The position numbers and the translations under genes were made by a program. From Flavobacteriales bacterium UBA852 (GTDB lineage: Bacteria; Bacteroidota; Bacteroidia; Flavobacteriales_E; Vicingaceae): DNA of 64,000 nucleotides. Shown one piece after another: positions 1-9,309 of the stretch (the first letter of the stretch is position 1; each line of letters begins with the position of its first letter). The notes beneath the pieces were generated by a model. The model searched no databases. It had not been told where the DNA came from and worked only from the letters and a program-made list of their open reading frames with translations. The DNA is taken from positions 200,258-264,257 of the forward strand of contig DBGO01000016.1 in the NCBI GenBank assembly GCA_002295925.1, given 5' to 3'.

Positions 1-2285
1 ACATTGTGAATATTGAGGATATTGATTAAATCAAATCCCCATTCCGATTTGTGTTTTCGTTTATTTTTTACATAGGTGATTTTCACGTCAAAACGGAAAT
101 AATTTTTGTAATGCTTGGTGTAAGCCAATGAATCGATATAAAATACTTCAAAAAAGTCGGATTTTGTAATGTCAAACGGCGTATAAGGATTGCCGCCTGC
201 CCAGGTGAGTTTTGCACCAAAATTCAATAAGTTTTTTCGTTCTTTTCCAAATCTGAACATTCTTCCGCCCAAAGCATTTAAGGCAAATTTCCCGTTAAAT
301 CCGGTGTTGTACCAACGGTTATCCGTGGCTTTGTATTTACTGTCGTATAAACTTGCGGTAATTAAGTAAAACCATCCTTTGTAAAAAGAACGTTCCAAGG
401 TAAATTCTATTCCGGTATTATACCCTACGCCTTTATTTTCCAACACATATTCGGGTCGTATGAAATTAAAACCGGTTCCCTGGTTAATAAGTGAATAAGA
501 CGATGAACTGTCTTTCAGCACCGGAATTTTATCCAACCATTGATAATATGCTTCAATTTTTACGGATGTGGCTTCGTTCAAAATTCTTTTGTAGCCGGCA
601 ACAAAATGATTACTTCGTGTAAATTTCAGTTGCTTGTTGAATGTTCCGTATTCGCCTTTTTCATTATATACTTTGCCAAAATACACATACATCGGATAAT
701 TTTGATGATGCAAGCCGTAAGCTAAACTAAACGAATTTAAGTTATTAGACGAATAACGCCACGCAATTCGCGGTTCAATAACCGCTTCTCCCGTGAGCTT
801 AAAGTATTGCGAATGCACACCCGTAACCAATTCGTTTTTCCTGTTCCTCTTCCATTTCCACGTGATATATGCTTGACTGAGTTGCGTAGTGGCATCCACA
901 TTAAATCGCTCACGCATTGATTTATTGGCACGATTGTAAATGCTGTCGGTAAATATTCCGTGAATAAATGTGTGCAAAACTCCAGCTTGAAAAGTATGTT
1001 TGGCATTTATTTTTTTATTGAATACTAACCGGATATTTGTATTATACTGCTCGGATTTATTTCTTAAAAAAGGATAAGGCGTTACAGTTTGCGTATAATC
1101 GCTTGTATCTCGCATCATATTATGAATACTGTACGACATAGAATAATCGGTAGAAGTAACCAACCGCAGGTATGATTTTTTACTCAAAAAGCGCAAATAA
1201 TTTCCACCAACTACAGCCATTGCCGAACCAAAATACACGTCTTTTCCGGCATCGCCAAACGACCACGTTGTAGTATCTCTTTCAGAGTCTTTAAAATAAA
1301 TATCGCTTTTTCCGGCTACGCCAAAAAAAGACAAACTTCCTTTTTTTACGGGCAAATGCACTTTAAATGTACCATCTTGAAATTTAGGTATGGCAGTAAC
1401 GCCAAAATTTATTCCTGCTGCTTTCATCAATTCCAAAGTTGAATAACGGTAAGTAGCTAAATAAGATGCGCCACGCTTTTTGCTGATTGGACCTTCGAGC
1501 ATTGCCTCTGCTCCCAATAATCCCAGTTGAAAAGTTTGCTCGTGTTTTTCAAAATTTCCGTTACGCAATTTTAAATCGAAAACACCTGCCAAAGCATTTC
1601 CGTATTGCGCCGGAGATGCACCTGTATAAAAATCTGAGTTGGCTAATGTTTTATTGTTTAAAACACTTACCGGTCCTCCGGTAGAGCCAAAAATGGCAAA
1701 ATGATTGGGATTGGGAATGGGAATATTTTCCAATTGCCACAGTAAACCCAAAGGCGAATTACCGCGGATAATAATATCATTTCGAGAATCATCGGCACCG
1801 CGGACACCGGCATAATTAGACGCCATTCTTGCCGGGTCGTTTCTGCTTCCGGCATAGCGTTCGGTTTCTTCGGTATTAAACGACCTTGCACTTATCAAAG
1901 CCATTTTATTGGAGGCATCATTTGTTTTTTCAGCTTTTATCTCCACCGGACCTAAATTAAACACGGTTTCTTCCAAATAAATGGTTAAACTGACTTCTTT
2001 TCCCGAATTGACTTGTAAATTATTGTTCTCGTAAGGTTTATAACCTAAAAATGTAGCCCGAAGTGTATATCGCCCAATTGGAACATCCAAGAGTTTAAAG
2101 AAACCACTTTCATTGGTCGATGTGCATTGAACGGCAACTCCGTTTTGATACAAACAAACCGAAACACCGGGTAACGATACCTTTGAATCTTTGTCATATA
2201 CATAGCCTTTTACTACTTGTAAAATTTGCGCTTGGGCAAAAAATCCAAACAATAATAAACCAATTGCTGCGAAATATTTTTTCAT
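1..2285 (-). CDS. TonB-dependent outer-membrane receptor (3' end cut by window)
   Basis: The minus-strand frame is open from an ATG at 2285 to the window edge, about 761 codons without a stop. The protein starts with a signal peptide (MKKYFAAIGLLLFGFFAQAQ). A carboxypeptidase-regulatory-like domain follows (about residues 22-105, with KGYVYDKDSKVSLPGVSV), then a plug domain containing IIIRGNSPLGLLWQLENIP and GGPVSVLNN, then a long beta-barrel rich in alternating aromatic residues. This is the architecture of Bacteroidota receptors that import large substrates through TonB energy. The last visible residues (EWGFDLINILNIHNV) resemble the final barrel strands, so probably only a few dozen residues are missing. 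No SusD partner is visible, so the substrate cannot be named. It is divergent from the DUF4199 gene. Confidence 0.9.
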   Translation of the reverse strand, partial: MKKYFAAIGLLLFGFFAQAQILQVVKGYVYDKDSKVSLPGVSVCLYQNGVAVQCTSTNESGFFKLLDVPIGRYTLRATFLGYKPYENNNLQVNSGKEVSLTIYLEETVFNLGPVEIKAEKTNDASNKMALISARSFNTEETERYAGSRNDPARMASNYAGVRGADDSRNDIIIRGNSPLGLLWQLENIPIPNPNHFAIFGSTGGPVSVLNNKTLANSDFYTGASPAQYGNALAGVFDLKLRNGNFEKHEQTFQLGLLGAEAMLEGPISKKRGASYLATYRYSTLELMKAAGINFGVTAIPKFQDGTFKVHLPVKKGSLSFFGVAGKSDIYFKDSERDTTTWSFGDAGKDVYFGSAMAVVGGNYLRFLSKKSYLRLVTSTDYSMSYSIHNMMRDTSDYTQTVTPYPFLRNKSEQYNTNIRLVFNKKINAKHTFQAGVLHTFIHGIFTDSIYNRANKSMRERFNVDATTQLSQAYITWKWKRNRKNELVTGVHSQYFKLTGEAVIEPRIAWRYSSNNLNSFSLAYGLHHQNYPMYVYFGKVYNEKGEYGTFNKQLKFTRSNHFVAGYKRILNEATSVKIEAYYQWLDKIPVLKDSSSSYSLINQGTGFNFIRPEYVLENKGVGYNTGIEFTLERSFYKGWFYLITASLYDSKYKATDNRWYNTGFNGKFALNALGGRMFRFGKERKNLLNFGAKLTWAGGNPYTPFDITKSDFFEVFYIDSLAYTKHYKNYFRFDVKITYVKNKRKHKSEWGFDLINILNIHN

Positions 2286-2385
2286 TAAAATGGAATAAAT
2301 TTTTCTTAAAGGTATAAAATTCTAAAAAATAAATATCGGTTTCTAAAAATCTACTTATTTTTATCCGATTAATAATATAAAGAAT

Positions 2386-2952
2386 ATGTCTCAAGATTTT
2401 AAAATTGCCATACGATTTGGACTTTACGGCGGAATTTTGGCATTTATAGTCAGTTTAATTATTCTGCTTGCAGGTAAAAGCCCAATGGGTGATGCCGGCT
2501 GGATGGCTATATGGATACCCATAGTCTCTATTTGGTTTGCACTTGTTCAGATAAAGAAAGCCAATGAAAATTATATATCATTTAAATCGGCTTTTGGTTT
2601 TGGAACCATTACTTTGATTGTGTATTCATTGCTTTATGATGTCATTTTTTACATCTATTCTGTTTTTAATCCTATCGCTTTGGATTTATTTAAAGAAGAA
2701 ACCATTCAAAAATTCAACGAAGCCCCGGATGTGTTTGGTGGCGAAGATTCGGAACTTTTTATTCAACTTATAGAACAAACCCAAAATTTAACACTTGAAC
2801 AAGCTATTGTCAGCGATTTTATTTATAAAATTATCGGAGGGTTGTTTTTAGTGTTGGCTATCAGTAACTTTGTACGTTCAAAAAACACCCACGATAAAGA
2901 AAATGAAAATGAACAAACCGAAGAGGTTTCGATAATTAACGAAGATGAATAA
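2386..2952 (+). CDS. DUF4199 family membrane protein
   Basis: This 188-residue protein has about four hydrophobic segments (near residues 13-30, 38-55, 73-97 and 145-162). It opens with DFKIAIRFGLYGGI, typical of DUF4199 proteins, which are common in Bacteroidota and have no established function. The tail is charged and rich in Glu and Asn. Its stop codon overlaps the start of the glycosyltransferase by 8 bases, and in Bacteroidota DUF4199 genes often sit beside GT2 glycosyltransferases. It is the first gene of a six-gene run. Family assignment is fairly secure; function is unknown. Confidence 0.8.
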   Translation: MSQDFKIAIRFGLYGGILAFIVSLIILLAGKSPMGDAGWMAIWIPIVSIWFALVQIKKANENYISFKSAFGFGTITLIVYSLLYDVIFYIYSVFNPIALDLFKEETIQKFNEAPDVFGGEDSELFIQLIEQTQNLTLEQAIVSDFIYKIIGGLFLVLAISNFVRSKNTHDKENENEQTEEVSIINEDE

Positions 2953-3895
2953 CAAACCACAAATATCAATAGTTATCCCTTTATACAATGAAGTAGAATC
3001 ATTGCCCGAGTTAACCCGCTGGATTGAAGAGGTAATGAATAAACATCGGTTTACTTACGAAATTATTTATGTAGATGACGGAAGTAAAGACGGGTCGTGG
3101 GAGAAAATTCAAGAATTAAAAAAATCAAACCCCAATATCAAAGGAATAAAATTCCGCAGAAATTACGGAAAATCTGCCGGATTAAATGTAGGATTTGAAG
3201 CCGCTCGCGGCGATGTGGTGATCACTATGGATGCCGATTTGCAAGACAGTCCGGAAGAAATTCCAGAATTATACGATATGATTGTCAATCAAGGGTACGA
3301 CTTAGTTTCGGGTTGGAAGAAAAAACGATACGACCCCATTACAAAAACCATCCCTACAAAATTATACAACTGGGCAACACGTAAAATGTCGGGTATTAAC
3401 TTGCACGATTTTAATTGCGGACTAAAAGCGTATAAAAACACTGTAGTGAAAAGCATAGAGGTTTACGGAGAAATGCACCGTTACATTCCGGTTATTGCCA
3501 AATGGGCAGGGTTTACCAAAATTGGCGAAAAAGTAGTACAGCATCGTCCTCGAAAATACGGTGTAACCAAATTTGGTATAGAGCGTTTTATCAACGGATT
3601 TCTCGATTTAATGAGCATTACCTTTATTTCTAAATTTGGCAAAAGCCCAATGCACTTTTTTGGTGCTTGGGGAACATTAATGTTTGTGGTTGGCTTTGGT
3701 TTTGCCCTATGGCTGGGAATTGACAAATTATTTTTGGATACCAAAGGCAAGCTCATTGCCGAAAGAACGGAGTTTTATATCGCGCTTACCGCAATGATTA
3801 TCGGTTCTCAATTGTTTCTTGCCGGATTTTTGGGCGAACTGGTTTCACGAAGCAGCTCTACCCGGAATCATTATTTAATAGAAGAAGAAATTTAA
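2945..3895 (+). CDS. Family 2 glycosyltransferase, GtrB/DPM1-like, membrane bound
   Basis: The 316-residue protein has a GT-A domain starting ISIVIPLYNEVESLPEL. It carries YVDDGSKDGSWE and the nucleotide-sugar and metal-binding DADLQDSPEE motif (about residues 96-105). Two C-terminal membrane segments follow (about 237-260 and 277-302). This matches polyisoprenyl-phosphate glycosyltransferases, which move a sugar from a nucleotide to a lipid carrier on the inner membrane. The sugar and the end product cannot be read from sequence. It overlaps the DUF4199 gene by 8 bases and is followed by the GNAT gene after 10 bases. Confidence 0.88.
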   Translation: MNNKPQISIVIPLYNEVESLPELTRWIEEVMNKHRFTYEIIYVDDGSKDGSWEKIQELKKSNPNIKGIKFRRNYGKSAGLNVGFEAARGDVVITMDADLQDSPEEIPELYDMIVNQGYDLVSGWKKKRYDPITKTIPTKLYNWATRKMSGINLHDFNCGLKAYKNTVVKSIEVYGEMHRYIPVIAKWAGFTKIGEKVVQHRPRKYGVTKFGIERFINGFLDLMSITFISKFGKSPMHFFGAWGTLMFVVGFGFALWLGIDKLFLDTKGKLIAERTEFYIALTAMIIGSQLFLAGFLGELVSRSSSTRNHYLIEEEI

Positions 3896-3905
3896 CTATC
3901 CTACA

Positions 3906-4364
3906 ATGGCTATCACACTGAGAAATGCAACACCCGAAGATATTCCCGAGGTTTTGGCATTAATAAAAGAATTGGCAGCGTTTGAAAAAGCACCGCAAGA
4001 AGTTACCATTACCCAAGAACAATTGCTTAAAGACGGTTTTTCGGACAATCCGTTGTTTTGGATAATTTTAGCCGAAGAAAACAACGAAGTCATCGGAATG
4101 TCTTTTTACTACATTCGTTATTCTACCTGGAAAGGAAAATGCCTGTATTTAGAAGATATTATTGTAAAAGAGAAACACCGAGGAAAAGGTGCCGGCAAAA
4201 TCTTATTTGAAGAAACACTAAAACGCGCCAAAGAAATGGATGCCAAATTGATGGTTTGGCAAGTATTGGATTGGAACAAACCGGCAATAGAATTTTATAA
4301 AAAATATAATGCCGAGCTGGATGACGAATGGATAAATTGTAAGATTAGATTGGAAAATGAATAA
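3906..4364 (+). CDS. GNAT family N-acetyltransferase
   Basis: This 152-residue protein is one GNAT domain. The acetyl-CoA pyrophosphate loop is HRGKGAG in the stretch DIIVKEKHRGKGAGKILF. The C-terminal WNKPAIEFYKKYNA is typical of diamine or spermidine N-acetyltransferase-like members. The substrate is most likely a small amine, but the sequence does not settle it. The gene lies 10 bases after the glycosyltransferase and overlaps aspartate kinase by 8 bases, so it is cotranscribed. Confidence 0.85.
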   Translation: MAITLRNATPEDIPEVLALIKELAAFEKAPQEVTITQEQLLKDGFSDNPLFWIILAEENNEVIGMSFYYIRYSTWKGKCLYLEDIIVKEKHRGKGAGKILFEETLKRAKEMDAKLMVWQVLDWNKPAIEFYKKYNAELDDEWINCKIRLENE

Positions 4365-5607
4365 AAAAACAACAGTATATAAATTTGGAGGCGCATCGGT
4401 AAAAGATGCAAAAGCTGTAAAAAATGTAAAATCAATTATTGAAAAAGCGCCCACACCTTTGCTCGTGGTAGTTTCGGCAATGGGCAAAACAACCAATGCC
4501 CTGGAGAAAGTAAACGAACAATATTTTAATCATTCGGATTATAACGATGCTTTACAAACAGTAAAAGATTACCACTTGAATATTGCGCGTGAACTGTTTG
4601 AACCACATCACCCTGTTTTTGATAAATTACACAATCTTTTTGTAGAACTGGAATGGGAACTGGAAGAACCGCCCACCAAATCTTTTGACTTTCATTATGA
4701 CCAAATTGTTTCTTTTGGCGAACTTTTTTCCACAACCATTATTACCGAATATTTACAAAAAAACGGATTGCCTGCAAAACTGCTCGACGCCCGCGATGTA
4801 ATAAAAACAGATTTCTCATACCGGCACGCTAAAATAAATTGGGCGCTTACACAAGAATACGCCGCAAAACATCCGCTGTCTGCCATTCATATCACACAAG
4901 GTTTTATAGGTGTAAATGATGAAAATTATTCCACTACGCTCGGGCGTGAAGGTTCCGATTTTAGCGCCGCCATATTTGCTTATATTTATGATGCCAATGA
5001 GGTAACCATTTGGAAAGATGTTCCCGGAATGCTCAATGCCGACCCCAAAATTTTTCCTGATGCCGAACCATTAAACCAAATTTCTTACAAAGAAGCCGTA
5101 GAATTAGCTTACTACGGCGCATCGGTTATTCATCCAAAAACCATTAAACCACTGAAAGAAAAAAATATTCAACTGAAAGTAAAATCTTTTATCGACACAA
5201 ATAAAACCGGTACTTTAATCAATCGGCAATCGGATAAAGATGCCGAAAAACCTTCGTTTATTGTCAAAAAAAACCAATGGTTACTGTCACTTTCCACCAA
5301 AGATTTTTCATTTATCATTGAAGAAAATATCGCCGATATATTCAGTCTTATTTCACAAATGCAAGTAAAGGTAAACCTTATGGAAAATACCGCATTAAGC
5401 TTTTCGATTTGTGTAGATGATGATTTTTATAAAATTCCGGAATTAATTGAACGATTAAAAGAAAAATACAACTTACTGTATAACAAGAATGTAGAATTGA
5501 TTACAGTAAGACATTACACAAACGAAGCATTACAAAAAGTAACCGAAGGAAAAGAAATTTTGCTTGAACAAAAAAGCCGAAATACGGCACGTTTTGTTTT
5601 AAAATAA
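4357..5607 (+). CDS. lysC: Aspartate kinase, monofunctional
   Basis: The 416-residue product phosphorylates L-aspartate, the first step to lysine, threonine, methionine and diaminopimelate. It has the amino-acid kinase fold: YKFGGASVKDAKAV at the N-terminus, VSFGELFST, the nucleotide-binding TLGREGSDFSAAIFA (about residues 190-205) and AYYGASVIHPKTIKPL. The C-terminal about 120 residues look like degenerate ACT repeats (LMENTALSFSICVDD), so allosteric control is possible. There is no fused homoserine dehydrogenase. It overlaps the GNAT gene and is followed by thiI after 33 bases. The enzyme assignment is firm; the isoform symbol is less so. Confidence 0.9.
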   Translation: MNKKTTVYKFGGASVKDAKAVKNVKSIIEKAPTPLLVVVSAMGKTTNALEKVNEQYFNHSDYNDALQTVKDYHLNIARELFEPHHPVFDKLHNLFVELEWELEEPPTKSFDFHYDQIVSFGELFSTTIITEYLQKNGLPAKLLDARDVIKTDFSYRHAKINWALTQEYAAKHPLSAIHITQGFIGVNDENYSTTLGREGSDFSAAIFAYIYDANEVTIWKDVPGMLNADPKIFPDAEPLNQISYKEAVELAYYGASVIHPKTIKPLKEKNIQLKVKSFIDTNKTGTLINRQSDKDAEKPSFIVKKNQWLLSLSTKDFSFIIEENIADIFSLISQMQVKVNLMENTALSFSICVDDDFYKIPELIERLKEKYNLLYNKNVELITVRHYTNEALQKVTEGKEILLEQKSRNTARFVLK

Positions 5608-5640
5608 CACCATTTCGTTTCAACTTAGCTATAAAATACA

Positions 5641-7068
5641 ATGAAAAAATATTCATACATTATAAAATTTTCGGGCGATATAGGTACCAAACAAAGGCGA
5701 ACCAAATGGAAAATCATTCAAAAACTGCACGGAAACATCATACAAGGTTTAAAATACGACCAAAACAAGGTTATTGAGTCAAAATTGAATTGGAGCCATA
5801 TATTTTTAATTACAGAAAATGATGCTGCCGAACGGCTGAAATATACACCGGGCATTCAATTCTTTTCGCCTGTAATCATTTCCAACTTAATTAATACTCA
5901 AGAAATAATTGAAAAAGCAAAGGAAATTTTTACCGAATCGGTAAAAGGAAAATTATTTGCCGTAAGGGTAAAAAATGCCAATTACAACAAGATTGATTAT
6001 TCCAAACGAGAGTTGGAAAAAGAAATTGGCGCGGCACTTTATCCTTATGCCAAAGGCGTAAATTTATCCAACCCCGATATTACGTGTTATGTTGAAATAC
6101 GTGAAAATAATGTTTACTTTTTTGCCGAAAAAATCAATGCCGTTGGCGGCTTTCCGGTGGGCATAAGCAAAGAATCAGGTGTTTTATATTCCGGTGGAAT
6201 TGATTCGCCTGTAGCTACATACAGAGCTTTGCGAACAGGTATTTTGCCACATTTTATTTTTTACGATTTAGGAGGTGAAGAACAATTTTATTCGGCACAA
6301 AAAACAATGGCAACGCTGTACGAAAAATTTATGCCTTACAAAGAAAACAATGTGTACATTGTACCGTTTACGCCTATTATGACAGCTTTACAGCAATTGC
6401 CCAATAAGTATCAAAATTTAGGACTGAAAGTTTTTTTCTACCAATTTGCCGAAAAAATGGCACGTTACAGAAATTGGACAAACATTATTACCGGCGAATC
6501 CGTGGGGCAAGTTTCTACGCAAACCATATCCAATTTGGCTTTGTTGGAGCGATTTACCGAGTTTCCCATATTTCGCCCCGTAGGATTTTACACCAAAAAT
6601 GAAATTATGGAAATAGCCCGGTTTATAGGTACAATGGATCATTCATTCCAAGGCATTGAAAACTGTGCTCTGGCTACCAAAAATGTTTCTACAAAAGGAA
6701 AGTTTAAAGAACTGAAAAATTACATCGACCAACTTCCGGTAAATGATTTATTGCAAAATGCCATTGAACTAACCATAAAAATGCCTGTCAGTGCGTTTAT
6801 TGAAGCTGATTATCCCAAAGCACCCGTAGAAAAAGCACGAGCAGATGAAAACATTGAGTTTATCGACTTATCTTTAAATGAAGATTTTGCCAATAAAGAA
6901 AAAGTGCGCCAAATTGCCTTTAATGAAGCTTGGCAATCATTTTTTGATTGGAATCCGGAAAAAAAATATTTTATTTATTGTGAAAATGGAGTGAAAAGCA
7001 AAACATTAGCCAATTTTATGAGCGAACAAGGTTTTGATGCTCACCCGGTAAATACGATTGAATTATGA
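5641..7068 (+). CDS. thiI: tRNA 4-thiouridine synthase / sulfurtransferase ThiI with rhodanese domain
   Basis: ThiI activates tRNA U8 with ATP and inserts sulfur. With a rhodanese domain it can also pass sulfur to ThiS for the thiazole of thiamin. The 475-residue protein has an N-terminal ferredoxin-like/THUMP region (to about 165) and a PP-loop SGGIDSP (184-190). Cys342 in ENCALATKN lies near E. coli Cys344. The C-terminal rhodanese domain has Cys447 in YCENGVKSK, near E. coli Cys456. The full sulfur-transfer set is therefore present. Its stop overlaps the start of a small lipoprotein gene (ATGA). The thiS-thiC operon lies about 35 kb away in the same window. Confidence 0.95.
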   Translation: MKKYSYIIKFSGDIGTKQRRTKWKIIQKLHGNIIQGLKYDQNKVIESKLNWSHIFLITENDAAERLKYTPGIQFFSPVIISNLINTQEIIEKAKEIFTESVKGKLFAVRVKNANYNKIDYSKRELEKEIGAALYPYAKGVNLSNPDITCYVEIRENNVYFFAEKINAVGGFPVGISKESGVLYSGGIDSPVATYRALRTGILPHFIFYDLGGEEQFYSAQKTMATLYEKFMPYKENNVYIVPFTPIMTALQQLPNKYQNLGLKVFFYQFAEKMARYRNWTNIITGESVGQVSTQTISNLALLERFTEFPIFRPVGFYTKNEIMEIARFIGTMDHSFQGIENCALATKNVSTKGKFKELKNYIDQLPVNDLLQNAIELTIKMPVSAFIEADYPKAPVEKARADENIEFIDLSLNEDFANKEKVRQIAFNEAWQSFFDWNPEKKYFIYCENGVKSKTLANFMSEQGFDAHPVNTIEL

Positions 7069-7196
7069 AAATATCTTGGTTAAAAATAGTTGGCATCGCA
7101 GCTGTTTTAACAGCATTGCTGTTTACCACTTCGTGTGCTTCAAACAAAAAATGCAATGGTAAAAAAGGTGTAAAAACACCTATGGGGTTGATGTAG
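7065..7196 (+). CDS. Small putative lipoprotein, 43 residues
   Basis: This short frame starts in an ATGA overlap with the thiI stop and ends at TAG 7194-7196. The first 20 residues form a signal peptide, and the segment LLFTTSCAS has a plausible lipobox with Cys24. The mature peptide is only about 20 residues, basic and Gly-rich (CNGKKGVKTPMGLM), with a second Cys30. The signal peptide, the coupled start and the operon position support a real gene. I do not recognise the family and assign no function. Confidence 0.7.
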   Translation: MKISWLKIVGIAAVLTALLFTTSCASNKKCNGKKGVKTPMGLM

Positions 7197-7208
7197 AGAA
7201 TATTCTTA

Positions 7209-9272
7209 TTATTTTCCTTTTAATTTTTTCTGAAAATAACGATACGTCTCTATTTGCGAATTAAATGTTCCTTTTTTGCCCTTAACATATTCATTTTTTT
7301 GCTCTTTATCCAGAATACGGGCTTTGTCATCATCACGCAATTGAAAATCAATCATTTTTCTGATTTCTTTGGCAATTTCTTTATCCTCTACCGGCACGCC
7401 TACTTCTACCCTTCGACTTAAATTCCTGTGCATCCAATCGGCTGAGGTAATGTAAACTTCTTCATTTCCGTTGTTACAAAAAATCATTACCCGCGTATGC
7501 TCCAAAAACCTTCCGACAATACTGATGGCTTCTATATTTTCACTCCAACCTTTTTCTCCGGGTATTAACGAGCATATTCCTCGGATTATCAAACTAACTT
7601 TAACACCTGCGTTACTGGCATCATACAGTTTCTTTATCATTTCATCATCAACCAAATTGTTTAATTTTAAAATGATGTATGCGGGTTTGCCTGCTTTCGC
7701 ATTTTTTACCTCCCTGTTTATAAGCAAATTTAACTTTCGACGCACGTTAAACGGCGATACCAATAATTTGCGGTAAAGCGAACGTTCGTAATTGGTTTTA
7801 AAAAAACGAAAAACTTTATTCACCTCATTGGTGATATTCGGATTGGTTGTAAGCAGGGATAAATCGGTATAAATTTTAGCTGTTCCTTCGTGAAAGTTTC
7901 CTGTGCCAATATGAGCAATACGCTTGGTTTGGCGGTTTTCTTTCATTGTAATCAATATCAACTTGGAATGCACTTTTAATCCGGGCACGCCAAAAATGAC
8001 TTTTACACCGTTATCCTGTAAAATCTCCGACCATTTAATATTGTTTTCCTCGTCAAACCGGGCTTGCAATTCTATTACAGCAGTTACTTTTTTGCCGTTT
8101 TTTGCCGCATTTATCAATGCATTGACAATTTTAGAACGATTGGCCAAGCGGTAAATATTTATTTTAATGCTGGTCACCTTAGGATGCATAGCCGCTTCAC
8201 TAAGTAATTCTATGATATAATCGAACCGTTGAAAGGGATAAGACAGTAAAATATCTTTTTCAAAAACAGCTTCAAAAATATTTCTCTTCGATTCTATATA
8301 CGGATGTTCAAGTGGTTTAAGCGGTTTAAATGTAGAGTTGGGCAAACCAATATCCGGAAATTGCATAAAATCCTTAAAGTTATGGTAGCGTCCGCCGGGA
8401 ATAATTGTATCTTCTTTGGATATTTCATTTTTAGTAATAATGAAATTTAACAAATCATAAGGCATTTTGGCATCGTAAATAAATCTTACGGGTTCTCCTT
8501 TTTTTCGGTTTTTTAAACTTTTCTCCAGGCGTTCCACTACACTTTCCGAAATATCGTCATTATCTATATCCAGTTCGGCATCGCGTGTAAATTTAATGGT
8601 ATATGCTTCAAAATATTTAAAATCAAAAATTTCAAAAACGTCATCCAAGCAATAGCGGATAACATCGTCCAACAGAATAATATATTTTTTCTCATCTGAT
8701 GAAGGCAACAATACAAACCGCCCCACATCTTTGCTGGGAATTTCTATCAAGGCATACATTACCTCCTTGTCGAGCAAGTCGTTGTACAACTTAATGGCTA
8801 AATAAATGGATTTTCCTTTAACTTCGGGAAAAGGTCGCTTTTTATCAAGAATTAACGGCACCAATGCTTGTCGAACATTTTCTTTGAAAAAACGACGCAC
8901 ATACTCCCCTTGTTCTTGCGTTAACTCTTTTTCATTGATAAAATGAACGTTTTGTTCTGCCAGTTCTTGCTTTATTTCTTCAAAAACTTGTTCAAACTGT
9001 TGCTGATGTTTGAGTACAATATCGTTGATTTGCTCCAATATCTCCGCCGGATTATCTTGCAGTAATTGCTTCAAACTTTTGCCATATTTTATCATTCGCT
9101 TGACAGAAGCTACTCGAACTCTGAAAAATTCATCCAAATTATTGGAAAAAATACCCAAAAAACGCAATCGTTCAATAATGGGATTGCTTTTATCCTTTGC
9201 CTCTTGCAATACGCGCTCGTTGAACGACAGCCAACTGATTTCTCGGTTTATATGCGGAATGTTTTTATTCAC
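7209..9272 (-). CDS. ppk1: Polyphosphate kinase 1
   Basis: PPK1 reversibly polymerises the gamma-phosphate of ATP into polyphosphate. The 687-residue length and domain order fit: N domain starting INREISWLSFNERVLQEA, head domain, then two phospholipase-D-like C domains. The autophosphorylated His lies in GLKVHSKLILI and the second catalytic His in RFLEHTRVMIF; IGTGNFHEGTA is also characteristic. The start is a GTG at 9272; the next residues NKNIPHINREISW match the usual PPK1 N-terminus. The small lipoprotein gene converges on it from the other strand. Confidence 0.96.
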   Translation of the reverse strand: MNKNIPHINREISWLSFNERVLQEAKDKSNPIIERLRFLGIFSNNLDEFFRVRVASVKRMIKYGKSLKQLLQDNPAEILEQINDIVLKHQQQFEQVFEEIKQELAEQNVHFINEKELTQEQGEYVRRFFKENVRQALVPLILDKKRPFPEVKGKSIYLAIKLYNDLLDKEVMYALIEIPSKDVGRFVLLPSSDEKKYIILLDDVIRYCLDDVFEIFDFKYFEAYTIKFTRDAELDIDNDDISESVVERLEKSLKNRKKGEPVRFIYDAKMPYDLLNFIITKNEISKEDTIIPGGRYHNFKDFMQFPDIGLPNSTFKPLKPLEHPYIESKRNIFEAVFEKDILLSYPFQRFDYIIELLSEAAMHPKVTSIKINIYRLANRSKIVNALINAAKNGKKVTAVIELQARFDEENNIKWSEILQDNGVKVIFGVPGLKVHSKLILITMKENRQTKRIAHIGTGNFHEGTAKIYTDLSLLTTNPNITNEVNKVFRFFKTNYERSLYRKLLVSPFNVRRKLNLLINREVKNAKAGKPAYIILKLNNLVDDEMIKKLYDASNAGVKVSLIIRGICSLIPGEKGWSENIEAISIVGRFLEHTRVMIFCNNGNEEVYITSADWMHRNLSRRVEVGVPVEDKEIAKEIRKMIDFQLRDDDKARILDKEQKNEYVKGKKGTFNSQIETYRYFQKKLKGK

Positions 9273-9309
9273 TTTTAATATTTATTAAAATAAAATGAAA
9301 AATTATTGA

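Noticed and set aside
2194..2394. Minus-strand open frame over the TonB receptor promoter and DUF4199 start
   Set aside because: It runs in the gap and into two real genes in another frame, with no motif or signal.
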